Source: Ponticaulis sp.
Lineage (GTDB): Bacteria > Pseudomonadota > Alphaproteobacteria > Caulobacterales > Hyphomonadaceae
Reading direction: 5' to 3'
Assembly (NCBI GenBank): GCA_002723155.1
Contig: PBNO01000002.1
Location: 1 to 64,000 of the forward strand
Length of the DNA stretch: 64,000 nucleotides
This document shows positions 35,325-43,860 of this stretch, in pieces. The stretch's first letter is position 1. Every line of letters starts with the position of its first letter. The notes under the pieces were generated by a model that was given only the letters and a program-made list of their open reading frames with translations, searched no databases and was not told the origin of the DNA. A program made the translations under genes and the position numbers.

Positions 35325-36041
35325 ATGGCTGTACTGGCATTGATGCGTCACGGACAGAGTGAGTGGAATCTTCAGAACCGTTTCACCGGCTGGTGGGATG
35401 TTGCGCTCACTGAAAAAGGCGAAGCCGAAGCAAAGCGCGCTGGCGAACTGCTGCTGGAAGCAGGCGTTGATTTCCGTCAGTGCTACACAAGCGTTCAGAC
35501 CCGTGCGATCCGCACGCTGTGGCTTGCGCTCCAGTCTATGGATCGCTGCTGGCTGCCCGTCACAAAAGACTATCGCCTGAACGAGCGCCACTATGGCGGC
35601 CTGACTGGTCTCGATAAAGCCGAGACAGCTGAAAAGCACGGCGACGAGCAGGTCAAAATCTGGCGTCGTTCTTATGACGTGCCACCGCCGCCGCTTGAAG
35701 CCGGTTCTGAGTTCGATCTGTCTAAAGACCCGCGCTATAAAGGCATTGACGTTCCTGCAACTGAAAGCCTGAAGCTCACGCTCGACCGCGTTCTGCCTTA
35801 CTGGGAGAAAACAATCGCGCCGAAGCTGACAGACGGCACGCACACAATCATCTCCGCGCATGGCAACTCGCTGCGCGCGATTGTGAAACACATTTTCAAG
35901 GTCAGCGAAGACGACATTATCGGCGTTGAAATCCCGACCGGTAACCCGCTCCTCATCGAGCTGGACTTCGACCTGACGCCGGTTTCTGCACGCTATCTCG
36001 ATGCAGACCGCGCAAAAGACCTCCCACCAATCCCGGCATGA
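35325..36041 (+). CDS. gpmA: 2,3-bisphosphoglycerate-dependent phosphoglycerate mutase
   Basis: Converts 3-phosphoglycerate to 2-phosphoglycerate. The 238-residue protein starts with the phosphohistidine motif LMRHGQSEWN, continues NRFTGWWDV, contains LNERHYGGLTGLDK and ends with the second catalytic His in ISAHGNSLRA. All match GpmA. Its ATG lies about 90 bases after the preceding gene and its stop overlaps the next start by four bases, coupling it to a deaminase gene. Confidence 0.97.
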   Translation: MAVLALMRHGQSEWNLQNRFTGWWDVALTEKGEAEAKRAGELLLEAGVDFRQCYTSVQTRAIRTLWLALQSMDRCWLPVTKDYRLNERHYGGLTGLDKAETAEKHGDEQVKIWRRSYDVPPPPLEAGSEFDLSKDPRYKGIDVPATESLKLTLDRVLPYWEKTIAPKLTDGTHTIISAHGNSLRAIVKHIFKVSEDDIIGVEIPTGNPLLIELDFDLTPVSARYLDADRAKDLPPIPA

Positions 36042-36481
36042 GCCGTCGTAAAGACAAACGTATGATGGGCCGGGCGCTTGAACTCGCCCGCCTCAATCAT
36101 GGCCTGACCGGCGATAATCCGTCGGTTGGCTGTGTGATTACAGACGTGATGGGCCGCATTGTCGGCGCTGGCGTCACCGCTGAGGGTGGACGCCCTCATG
36201 CCGAACAGATTGCTCTGGATGATGCAGGCGAACTCGCTAAAGGCGGCACGGCCTATGTCACGCTGGAGCCTTGCCGCGAACGCTCCACCGGTGAAGATGC
36301 CTGTTCACGCCGCCTGATCGACGCTGGCATTACCCGCGTTGTCTGCGCGATTTCAGACATTCACCCGAAAGGTGCTGGCGGCTTTGGGGTTCTACGCGAC
36401 GCGGGGATCGACGTGATGGTCGGCCTCAAGCGCGACGACGCAAAACCGCTTTATGAAGCCTTCTTTGCCTCACACAGCTAG
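36038..36481 (+). CDS. stand-alone RibD-like deaminase domain protein
   Basis: A 147-residue zinc deaminase of the CMP/dCMP-deaminase superfamily. The N-terminus (MGRALELARLNHGLTGDNPSVGCVI) and HAEQIAL match the deaminase half of the riboflavin enzyme RibD, but there is no reductase half. The second zinc motif reads PCRERSTGEDAC: the two Cys are one residue further apart than in RibD, and the usual His and Pro residues of the loop are missing. The substrate may therefore differ. It overlaps gpmA by four bases (ATGA), so it is translationally coupled. Confidence 0.85.
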   Translation: MSRRKDKRMMGRALELARLNHGLTGDNPSVGCVITDVMGRIVGAGVTAEGGRPHAEQIALDDAGELAKGGTAYVTLEPCRERSTGEDACSRRLIDAGITRVVCAISDIHPKGAGGFGVLRDAGIDVMVGLKRDDAKPLYEAFFASHS

Positions 36482-36587
36482 GTGTGCTTGTGGCCAAGCG
36501 GCCACATAGCGTCCTTTTGGGCACATTGGCGCTTGAACCAAACACGAACCCCGCGTAAGCCTTCCGCTTCCAGACGGAGAGCACACT

Positions 36588-37916
36588 ATGGGCGCCAAAT
36601 ACCGCCTTTTCGGATCAGAAACCTCACCCTACTCCATTAAGGTTCGCAGCTATCTGCGATACAAGAAGCTTCCATTCGAATGGGTCGCGAAAGGATTTGG
36701 GACGGAAGAGGAATTCCAGTCGCTGGCGAAAAGCCAGGCGCTGCCTATGCTCGTCTCTCCAAAAGGCGGCGTCGCGCACGACTCCAGCCTGATCCTGTCT
36801 CGCCTCGAAGGTAAGGTTTACAAGCCATCTGCGCGCCCGAATGATCCGGCCTGCCGCGTGCTTGCACTTCTGCTTGAAGAATATGCCGACGAATGGCTGA
36901 ACAAAGCCATGTTCCACTATCGCTGGGGCACGGCGAAAGCTGCAAAAGCCGCCGCGACACGTCAGGCAGATGCTGTTTTCGAAGGTTATGAAGTCGAAAA
37001 CCGCGCCGACATTGAAAAATCTATCGCGAAAAGCATGTCAGGTCGCCTGAAGCTGATCGGCTCGACCAAGAAGACCACGCCTGTCATCGAAGCTTCTTTC
37101 GCGCGCTTCCTGAAACTGCTCAACGCACATCTGGAAAAGCACCTCTTCCTGTTTGGCGGCCATCCAAGCCTTGCAGACTTTGCGATTGCCGGTCAGCTCA
37201 TCCAGCTCATGAAGGATGACACATCCGGCGCGATGATCCGCGACAGCGCGCCGTTCGTCACGGCATGGTGCGAGTTCATGGAAGATCCGCGTCAGGGCGC
37301 GGTGTTTGAAGACCTGTCCGCCGTTGGCGACACGCTTCTTCCACTGATCCGTGACGAAGTCGTCCCAACTCTCATCGCTTGGGCTGAGGCAAATGCCGAA
37401 GCAATCGCAAAGAAGCGCAAGACCGTAACGGTTGGCATGGATATTGGCGAATTCAAGCAAGGCATTCAGGGACACACCGCGACTTCTTACGCGGCACTCA
37501 AAGCTATTTTCGCAGAGACACCGGCAACACCTGAGCTGGAAGCCTTCCTGAAAGACGCTGGCCTCGCAGACATCCTGCCGCTGGGCGAGCCTGCTCCGGA
37601 AAAGCAGGAAGAGCCTGCTGAAGAAACACAGTCCGAAGACGCGCCGCAAAAGCCTAAGCGCCGCCGTCGTCGCCGTGGTGGATCAAAATCTTCTGAAACG
37701 CCTGAAGCGACTGAAGATACCGCGCGTGCAGAAGACGCTACTTCTGAAGATGCTCCAACGGCTGAACCAGAAGCAGCGGCGGAAGCGCCAGCAACGGAAG
37801 AGACACCAGCTGTTGTTCCGGATGCGCCAGCCGCCGAACCGGCACCCGCTGACGAACCGGTGGCGGACGCTGAAAGCTCTACTGAAGACGAGCCGTCCGA
37901 AACAAAAGACCAGTAA
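36588..37916 (+). CDS. glutathione S-transferase-like protein with long charged tail
   Basis: A 442-residue protein. Residues 1-80 form a GST-type thioredoxin fold (YRLFGSETSPYSIKVRSYLRYK, then QALPMLVSPKG), and residues 85-230 the helical C-terminal domain with a FLFGGHPSLADFAIAG signature. A further domain to about residue 335 contains a repeat-like FKQGIQGHTATSYAALKA section. The last 100 residues are low-complexity Ala/Pro/Glu with a central basic cluster (PKRRRRRRGG). A serine or cysteine for glutathione activation is not evident, so it may be a binding protein. The tail is unusual for a GST. The start has a GGAGAG site. Confidence 0.85.
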   Translation: MGAKYRLFGSETSPYSIKVRSYLRYKKLPFEWVAKGFGTEEEFQSLAKSQALPMLVSPKGGVAHDSSLILSRLEGKVYKPSARPNDPACRVLALLLEEYADEWLNKAMFHYRWGTAKAAKAAATRQADAVFEGYEVENRADIEKSIAKSMSGRLKLIGSTKKTTPVIEASFARFLKLLNAHLEKHLFLFGGHPSLADFAIAGQLIQLMKDDTSGAMIRDSAPFVTAWCEFMEDPRQGAVFEDLSAVGDTLLPLIRDEVVPTLIAWAEANAEAIAKKRKTVTVGMDIGEFKQGIQGHTATSYAALKAIFAETPATPELEAFLKDAGLADILPLGEPAPEKQEEPAEETQSEDAPQKPKRRRRRRGGSKSSETPEATEDTARAEDATSEDAPTAEPEAAAEAPATEETPAVVPDAPAAEPAPADEPVADAESSTEDEPSETKDQ

Positions 37917-37921
37917 AAGAA

Positions 37922-37949
37922 AAACGGCGCATCCAACGATGCGCCGTTT
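37922..37949. terminator. bidirectional rho-independent terminator
   Basis: A perfect 12-bp stem (AAACGGCGCATC / GATGCGCCGTTT) with a CAAC loop lies between the convergent GST-like and hsp20 genes. The minus strand has the better T-run (TTTTTC), so it mainly ends hsp20 but can serve both. Confidence 0.92.
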
Positions 37950-37985
37950 CTTACTCTGGGGAAGAGGTTCGTCGTCTAAGCGGTA

Positions 37986-38450
37986 TTACGCGACGTTTTT
38001 ACCGCCTTCGATCACTTTCGGGCTTGTGCCACCAATCGCAATCTTGCGCGGCTTCATCGCTTCCGGCAGCTGGCGTTCCAGCTCTACACGGAGCATGCCG
38101 TTCTGCAGTTCAGCGCCTTTCACGACAACGTGATCAGCAAGCTGGAAGCGGCGGATAAAGCTGCGCTCGGCAATGCCGCGATGCAAGAATTCACGCTTTT
38201 CACCGTCTTCTGTTGCCTGGGTTTTACCAGACACGGTGAGCAGGCCTTCCTTCGTTTCGATTTCGAGATTTTCCTCGGCGAAACCCGCAACCGCAAGCTC
38301 GATGACGAAGGCATTATCGCCCGTCTTTTCGATATTGTAAGGAGGGTAACCCTGAGAATTGTCCAGGCGGGACGCTGCGTCGAGCATGTTAGCTACGCGG
38401 TCAAAACCGACCATGGAACGGTAAATCGGGGTGAGATCAATCGTTTGCAA
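37986..38450 (-). CDS. ibpA: Hsp20/IbpA small heat-shock protein
   Basis: A 154-residue alpha-crystallin-type holdase. The N-terminal segment IYRSMVGFDRVANML is the IbpA-type start, followed by YPPYNIEKTGDNAFVIELAV, the alpha-crystallin domain and LERQLPEAMKPRKIAIG at the end. It prevents aggregation of unfolded proteins and typically belongs to the heat-shock regulon. The reading frame is closed upstream by a stop, and the first usable codon is TTG with an AAGGA site about eight bases before, so a TTG start is well supported. Confidence 0.93.
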   Translation of the reverse strand: MQTIDLTPIYRSMVGFDRVANMLDAASRLDNSQGYPPYNIEKTGDNAFVIELAVAGFAEENLEIETKEGLLTVSGKTQATEDGEKREFLHRGIAERSFIRRFQLADHVVVKGAELQNGMLRVELERQLPEAMKPRKIAIGGTSPKVIEGGKNVA

Positions 38451-38629
38451 AAGACTGTCCTTTCATAAGCAACAAGTTTGCAGGTGCCCCTGCTTTCAGT
38501 TTTCACCGAATGCCCGAAACCGGCGCATCCGAGGTCAAGACCCGACTTCGGCGCCTCGACAATAGTCATATGGGATGCCATTTTCCCCGCGCAAGGGTTT
38601 GTGATTTGCACCACCTTAGGAGGAATAAA

Positions 38630-39595
38630 ATGAAGTCTGTACTGCTTGGAACAAGCATTCTGTCACTGGCACTTTTTACCGCTGCATGTGGTGGGGAAAC
38701 ACCTGATACCGAACAGGCAGCGACACCGCCTGCAGCCGAAGCACCGGCACCAGCAGCGGAAAGCGAAGCAACGTCTGCCAGCATGACACTGGAACAGACT
38801 GCGAATGGCGCATGGCGCTCGGAGAGCAATATCGCGCGTAACGAATTCCGTAATCCGGTCGAGACACTGGAATTCTTCGGCGTTGAACCGTCCGATACTG
38901 TGATTGAAATCTGGCCGGGCGGCGGCTGGTACACAGAAGTGATCGCGCCATTCCTGAAAGGCGAAGGCACTTACATCGCTGCAGGCCCTGATCCGGCAGC
39001 CAGCGATTACGCTCAGCGCGCTTATGACAATTTCTCAGGTCGCTTCATGGCAGACGCCGAGACCTTCGGTGATGTAGAGTTTGTTGCGATCAGCCGGGAT
39101 ACAGGCCCGCTTATGGCAGACGGCGAATGCGCTGATGTGGTTCTCACATTCCGCAACATCCATAACTGGATGTCCGGTCAGTATGCCGACAAAATGTTCT
39201 CAGACATGTATGACGCGCTCTGCCCGGGCGGCACACTTGGCGTTGTCGAGCACCGCCTGAACAGCGCTGACACGCAGGCACCTGGCGCACCGTCAGGCTA
39301 TGTCCATGAGGACTATGCCCGCCAGCTTGCTGAAGATGCCGGCTTCATTTTCGAAGAAGCATCCGAAATCAACGCCAACCCGCTCGATACAAAAGACCAT
39401 CCGGGCGGTGTGTGGAACCTGCCACCGAACCTTCGCTCTACCGATGCAAACCGCGAAGAGATCGAAAATTATGATGCGTCTATCTTCGAAGCGATTGGCG
39501 AAAGCGACCGTATGACGCTTCGCTTCCGGAAGCCAACTGCTGAGGACATCGCAGCAGCTGAAGCGGCGGCCGCAGAAGAAGAGACCGAAGAATAA
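38630..39595 (+). CDS. lipoprotein with methyltransferase-like fold (COG4798 type)
   Basis: A 321-residue lipoprotein. The signal ends in a lipobox (LFTAACGG, Cys about residue 20), followed by an Ala/Pro-rich linker. The domain from about residue 60 contains IEIWPGGGWYTEVIAPFL, the G-rich loop of class I methyltransferases, and DVVLTFRNIHNWM plus CPGGTLGVVEHR, as in COG4798 predicted methyltransferases. Export by a lipoprotein signal is unusual for a SAM-dependent enzyme, since SAM is not expected in the periplasm. The ATG at 38630 has a perfect AGGAGG site; a frame reaching further upstream is not real. Confidence 0.85.
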   Translation: MKSVLLGTSILSLALFTAACGGETPDTEQAATPPAAEAPAPAAESEATSASMTLEQTANGAWRSESNIARNEFRNPVETLEFFGVEPSDTVIEIWPGGGWYTEVIAPFLKGEGTYIAAGPDPAASDYAQRAYDNFSGRFMADAETFGDVEFVAISRDTGPLMADGECADVVLTFRNIHNWMSGQYADKMFSDMYDALCPGGTLGVVEHRLNSADTQAPGAPSGYVHEDYARQLAEDAGFIFEEASEINANPLDTKDHPGGVWNLPPNLRSTDANREEIENYDASIFEAIGESDRMTLRFRKPTAEDIAAAEAAAAEEETEE

Positions 39596-39618
39596 GCCCT
39601 ACGGCTACCTTCAAGCAG

Positions 39619-39647
39619 AAAGCCCGGTTTCGCGCCGGGCTTTTTTT
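39619..39647 (+). terminator. rho-independent terminator after the lipoprotein gene
   Basis: AAAGCCCGG and CCGGGCTTT form a 9-bp stem followed by seven T residues; it lies between convergent genes. Confidence 0.94.
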
Positions 39648-39651
39648 ATTC

Positions 39652-41199
39652 TTAAGGCCGATACCCTTTCGGCTTATAACCCGGCTCGATCATGCGGTCT
39701 GCGTGGTGCACGAAATCGACGAGCAGAGGTCGCGTGTCGCGCGGGTCGATAATGTCTTCGGCCAGGAAGGCTTCAGCTGTCCGGAATGGCGAGCGCATCG
39801 CCTCGAACTTGGCATAAAGCTCTTCCAGGAACGCATCCTTGTCATCTGCCTCTGACAGTTCTTTGCGATACGCCGCCTCGATACCGCCAGCCATAGGAAG
39901 AGAGCCCCAGTCGCCGGACGGCCAGGCATAGCGCCATTTGGTCCGCGTCGGGTTCATCATTGCGGAGCCCGCTAGGCCGAAGGCTTTGCGGATAACCACG
40001 GCACATACAGGCACTTTTGCCTGATACATGGCAGACATAGCCCGCACGCCTTTACGCGTGACGCCGTTGGTTTCCTGCTTCACACCAACCGCAAAGCCTG
40101 CGCAGTCCACGAAGTGAATGATCGGCAGATGGAAGGTGTCACAGAGGTCTACATGACGAGTGACCTTATCGCATGTGTCCGGCGTCCATGCGCCATCGAG
40201 GAAGAACGGGTCACCTGCGAGAATACCAACAGGGAAACCGTCAATACGGGCAAAGCCGGTGACAATCCCCTTGCCCCAATAGCGGCCAATCTCGAAGAAG
40301 CTACCCTGATCGACCGCGGCATTAATGATCTTGCGCGGCATGTAAGGGGTTTTGCCGTCCGTCGGGACGATATCAATCAGGCTTTCTTCACGGCGGTTCG
40401 GGTCGTCCGTCGGCGTGGTGCGCGCAGGGCGCTCATGAACGGACATTGGCAGGTAAGAGAGGAACTGGCGCGTCTTTTCAAATGCTTCCGCTTCGGTGTC
40501 TACGGCCTCATCCACCGTGCCGTTCTTGGCCTGAATATTCCAGCCGCCAAGCTCTTCCTTGGTAACGTCTTCGCCAATGGCGCGCGCGACCGGCGGCCCC
40601 GCCACGAAGACCTGAGACAGCTCTTTCACCATCACCGAATAATGGCTCGCACCTACGCGCCCTGCCCCGAGGCCTGCGCACGGGCCAAGCGCCAGAGACA
40701 CAACCGGAATTTCAGCCAGATTCTCGACCGCGTATTCCCAACCCGGCGTCTCCGGAATGTAGGTTCGCGGGTCCTTATCCAGCATTTTGATGGAGCCGCC
40801 ACCGCCCGTGCCATCCACCAGACGGATGAGCGGCATGCGATATTCACCGGCCATCTTCTCGGCAATCAGCATCTTCCCGCGAATGGAGGCATCCGCCGCG
40901 CCGCCACGCACAGTGAAATCATCGCCCAGAATGACGACCGGTTTACCACCAACCTTGCCTCGCCCCACGACCATATTGGCTGGCAGAAACTCTTTCAGCT
41001 GATGGTTTTCATCATACTCGGCACGGCCGGCAATCTTGCCGATTTCCTGAAAGCTGCCCGGGTCAGCCAGAAAGGCCACACGCTCACGCACTGTCAGCTT
41101 GCCGCGACCACGTTGACGAGAGACCGGCTCTTCGCCGCCCATCTTCTCGGCGAGACGCTCGCGCTGACGTAATTCTTCGATGTGCGGCTTCCAGCTCAT
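39652..41199 (-). CDS. acyl-CoA carboxylase beta subunit (carboxyltransferase)
   Basis: A 515-residue biotin-dependent carboxyltransferase of the propionyl-/methylcrotonyl-CoA carboxylase type. It shows the tandem crotonase-like halves: GRGKLTVRERVAFLADPGSF at the start, VDGTGGGGSIKMLDKDPRTY, ALGPCAGLGAGRVGASHYSVMV, FFEIGRYWGKGIVTGFARIDG, and FVDCAGFAVGVKQE, AGSAMMNPTRTKWRYAWPSG. The alpha (biotin carboxylase) subunit is not in the window, so the substrate cannot be fixed. The start at 41199 has a GAGGGG site. Confidence 0.93.
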   Translation of the reverse strand: MSWKPHIEELRQRERLAEKMGGEEPVSRQRGRGKLTVRERVAFLADPGSFQEIGKIAGRAEYDENHQLKEFLPANMVVGRGKVGGKPVVILGDDFTVRGGAADASIRGKMLIAEKMAGEYRMPLIRLVDGTGGGGSIKMLDKDPRTYIPETPGWEYAVENLAEIPVVSLALGPCAGLGAGRVGASHYSVMVKELSQVFVAGPPVARAIGEDVTKEELGGWNIQAKNGTVDEAVDTEAEAFEKTRQFLSYLPMSVHERPARTTPTDDPNRREESLIDIVPTDGKTPYMPRKIINAAVDQGSFFEIGRYWGKGIVTGFARIDGFPVGILAGDPFFLDGAWTPDTCDKVTRHVDLCDTFHLPIIHFVDCAGFAVGVKQETNGVTRKGVRAMSAMYQAKVPVCAVVIRKAFGLAGSAMMNPTRTKWRYAWPSGDWGSLPMAGGIEAAYRKELSEADDKDAFLEELYAKFEAMRSPFRTAEAFLAEDIIDPRDTRPLLVDFVHHADRMIEPGYKPKGYRP

Positions 41200-41299
41200 C
41201 CGATTTCCCCTCACTGACTTGCTTATATTGTTTGTCTCAAGTTCTAATCAGGGAATGCCTCACGGTATAGCCTGCCCCTTACGTCAACCGGACATTGCC

Positions 41300-42004
41300 A
41301 TGACCAGACCTATCACCTTCGTTCCAGGAACCATGTGCGACGAGCGTGTATGGCATCCCGTCTGGGCACAGCTTCAGGGCAAGCTCACCTGCAACTACTT
41401 GCCGATCCACAAAGCACGATCTGCCGCGGAGTTTCGTCAGCATTTTCACAATGCGGCTGATGCGGAAGGCCCGCTCAATCTCGTAGCGTTCTCAATGGGC
41501 GGATATCTGGCGATGGAGTTTGCCATTGGCCACCCGGATAAGGTCGCCTCGCTCGTCACGATCTGTTCGTCCGCCTTTGGCCTGCATGATGAAGAGAAAA
41601 AGCAGCGCCAGTCTGCGCTCGAATACCTCAAAACCCACATCTATAAGGGTATTGTGGATGCGCGCCTGAACCAGATGCTGCATCCTGACCACCGCTCTGG
41701 CAATGCCATAAAGCAGATCATGCGCGACATGGACCATGATCTCGGCGTCGAAACGCTCATCACCCAGCTTTCAGAAACAACCGAGCGGATCGATCTTTCT
41801 GGCCAGCTCAATCGCATCACCTGCCCTACATTGATGATCGCTGGCGATACCGATCCGTTCCTGACAGAGCTTCAACTCGCCATCATGACCAGTGAAATTC
41901 CCAACGCAAAAAGCGCAATCGCGCCGGATAGCGGACACATGGTACCTCTTGAACGCCCGCTATGGCTCGCAGGCGTACTCTCAGAATTTTATGGCGCGAG
42001 CTGA
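41300..42004 (+). CDS. alpha/beta hydrolase
   Basis: A 234-residue serine hydrolase fold. The oxyanion section FVPGTMCDERVWHPVW starts the protein, the nucleophile sits in AFSMGGYLAMEFA (about residue 73), the acid in IAGDTDPF and the His in DSGHMVPLERP. Family members include esterases and haloperoxidase-like enzymes; the substrate is unknown. It diverges from the carboxylase gene and precedes an SCP2 gene by about 110 bases. In-frame ATG codons upstream exist, but the fold begins right after 41300. Confidence 0.88.
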   Translation: MTRPITFVPGTMCDERVWHPVWAQLQGKLTCNYLPIHKARSAAEFRQHFHNAADAEGPLNLVAFSMGGYLAMEFAIGHPDKVASLVTICSSAFGLHDEEKKQRQSALEYLKTHIYKGIVDARLNQMLHPDHRSGNAIKQIMRDMDHDLGVETLITQLSETTERIDLSGQLNRITCPTLMIAGDTDPFLTELQLAIMTSEIPNAKSAIAPDSGHMVPLERPLWLAGVLSEFYGAS

Positions 42005-42111
42005 AACCTTCCCCATATGCGACGACGAGCCCTGCTGACATTTTGGTCAGCTGCCTTGCCATCTGGCGAAGCGGGGGCCATACAAAACAAGAAACCTAGA
42101 GGGAGACTCAT

Positions 42112-42411
42112 ATGGATCTGGCTGCACTTACGGCTAAAGCAAACGAAGCGCTTCAAAGCGGTGCTTTCGACAAAATCGTCAAATTCGATTTCGGCGATAT
42201 GGGCAAACTGCTTCTGAACGGCAAAGAGAATGTCGCGACCAATGAAGACGGCGACGCTGATGCTACTGTGAAAGTTGACTGGGAAGACTTCCAGAAGCTT
42301 CTCGCAGGTAATCTCGATCCAACCATGGCCTTCATGCAGGGCAAGCTCAAAGTCATGGGCGATATGTCTGTCGCTATGAAGCTTCAGAGCCTGTTCTCAC
42401 AGCTTAAGTAA
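42112..42411 (+). CDS. SCP2-type sterol/lipid-binding domain protein
   Basis: A 99-residue single-domain protein. The central strand pattern (DADATVKVDWEDFQKLLAGNLDPTMAFMQGKLKVMGDMSVAMKL in parts) is the core of the SCP2 fold, which binds fatty acids, acyl-CoA or sterol-like lipids in a hydrophobic tunnel. A GAGGGAGA site precedes the ATG. It is followed eight bases after its stop by an alpha/beta hydrolase, so the two are probably co-expressed, consistent with a lipid-related role. Confidence 0.93.
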   Translation: MDLAALTAKANEALQSGAFDKIVKFDFGDMGKLLLNGKENVATNEDGDADATVKVDWEDFQKLLAGNLDPTMAFMQGKLKVMGDMSVAMKLQSLFSQLK

Positions 42412-42420
42412 CAGGGCCTC

Positions 42421-43356
42421 ATGAGCTCGTCCGGCTTCGTCGAGATTGAAGGCAACCCGCCGCCTGAAGGCGCGCGCGTCCGCTGGCTCGATGGTGCCGA
42501 GGGGCGTCGGCTTCGCATGTGCGTTGCACCTGCGCTCAATCCTTCCACGCCACGGGGCACGGTTATCGTCTGCCCCGGGCGCACCGAATTTATCGAAAAA
42601 TATTTCGAAACGGCCCGCGAACTTCAGGAGATGGGGTTTGCGATCCTCATTCTGGACTGGCCGGGTCAGGGCCTGTCGTCACGGCTTCTGCCGGATGCCC
42701 GAAAAGGCCATATCGACCGCTTCTCTACATTTATGAATGCGCTGAAAAAAGCGCTGGATGAAATGCAGGACGAGCTGCCCCGCCCGCTTGTATCGCTGGC
42801 TCATTCTATGGGCGGCGCTATCGCGCTGGCGGCGATCACGAAAAAGCTCATCGAAGTCAACGCCGCCGCTTTCTCAGCGCCTATGTGGGGTCTGAAGAGC
42901 CGGTTCATGGGCATGAAATATCTCGCCTGGTCGATGAAGACGCTTGGTCAGGGTAATAAGTTCGCCATGAAGCCGGGCCCGCGCGGCTCATTCGAAGAGA
43001 ACATTGTCACCCATGATCGCGGTCGCTGGGACATTCAGGAAGCGCTGATTGAAGCCAGCCCTGATCTTGAGCTCGGTCCGATCACATGGAGCTGGCTTGG
43101 AGCCTCTCTTGATGTGATTGACGCTTTTGCCAAGCCAACTGCGCTGGCGCATGTGAACTGCCCCGTGCTGATCGCGACCGCAGGCGAAGAGGAGCTGGTC
43201 GATAATGACAGCCATCATCGCATCTCGCGCCACCTGACGAATGTCGAGCGCATTTATCTGCCAAATGCACGTCATGAAATCCTGATGGAAACGGATGACA
43301 TTCGCGACCAGTTCTGGGCCGCATTCAAACGCCTTCTCGAGCGGGCGAGTATTTAA
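42421..43356 (+). CDS. alpha/beta hydrolase of the lysophospholipase (PldB-like) type
   Basis: A 311-residue hydrolase. Sections: TVIVCPGRTEFIEKYFETAREL, then LDWPGQGLSSRLLPDARKGHIDRF, the nucleophile motif LAHSMGGAIAL (about residue 126) and the catalytic His in LPNARHEILMETDD. These are the features of COG2267 lysophospholipase/monoglyceride lipase proteins. There is no signal peptide, so it acts inside the cell or at the membrane face. It follows the SCP2 gene after nine bases. Confidence 0.93.
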   Translation: MSSSGFVEIEGNPPPEGARVRWLDGAEGRRLRMCVAPALNPSTPRGTVIVCPGRTEFIEKYFETARELQEMGFAILILDWPGQGLSSRLLPDARKGHIDRFSTFMNALKKALDEMQDELPRPLVSLAHSMGGAIALAAITKKLIEVNAAAFSAPMWGLKSRFMGMKYLAWSMKTLGQGNKFAMKPGPRGSFEENIVTHDRGRWDIQEALIEASPDLELGPITWSWLGASLDVIDAFAKPTALAHVNCPVLIATAGEEELVDNDSHHRISRHLTNVERIYLPNARHEILMETDDIRDQFWAAFKRLLERASI

Positions 43357-43462
43357 TTTTTCTTATCGAATAACAATTTGTTGATAGCCTGCTATTTTCA
43401 CCTTTAAAGTGAACATGTTTACTGCTATGCCTACGCTATACAGCATATAGCGGAGGAAACAT

Positions 43463-43801
43463 ATGCTCAGGAAAGTTCTCATTTCATCTGCGCTCGCCGC
43501 AGGTCTTGCTGCGCCAGCTATGGCCGAAACAACGCTCGATTACGTGATTTCCAACGGCGTCGTTCTGTCGGTCCAGGGTTTTGATATTCCGGTAGACTAC
43601 CATGAAGACGGTACATATTCCGCCGTTGCAATGGGGTCTGAAATTCCGGGCACTTGGCGCATTGAGGGTACATCTCTCTGCACTGAATCATCCATGCAAC
43701 CGGGCGAGAACTGCACTGAATACCCAGAAGGCAAAGGCCCTGGCGACAGCTTCACAGTCGAGGGCGCGATGGGCCCTGCAACGATCACGATCAACCAGTA
43801 G
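43463..43801 (+). CDS. small secreted protein
   Basis: A 112-residue exported protein with a signal peptide (LISSALAAGLAAPAMAE). The mature domain is beta-rich and holds two Cys (SLCTESSMQPGENCTEY) that may form a disulfide. The DYHEDGTYSAVAMGSEIPGTWRIEG section resembles a single-domain lipocalin-like or DUF-type fold, but I recognise no family. It starts after a GGAGGAAAC site and is followed by a terminator. Confidence 0.75.
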   Translation: MLRKVLISSALAAGLAAPAMAETTLDYVISNGVVLSVQGFDIPVDYHEDGTYSAVAMGSEIPGTWRIEGTSLCTESSMQPGENCTEYPEGKGPGDSFTVEGAMGPATITINQ

Positions 43802-43829
43802 ACTTCGTTCGAAGTTTATTTTCGCAACT

Positions 43830-43860
43830 GACCCGGGCCTAAACGCTCGGGTCTCTTTTT
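43830..43860 (+). terminator. rho-independent terminator after the small secreted protein
   Basis: GACCCG and CGGGTC form a short GC stem followed by TCTTTTT. Its right arm lies in the last codons of the convergent transporter gene. Confidence 0.7.

Noticed and set aside
40114-41172. Open frame of 352 codons on the plus strand
   Set aside because: It is opposite the acyl-CoA carboxylase gene, whose product shows full family motifs.
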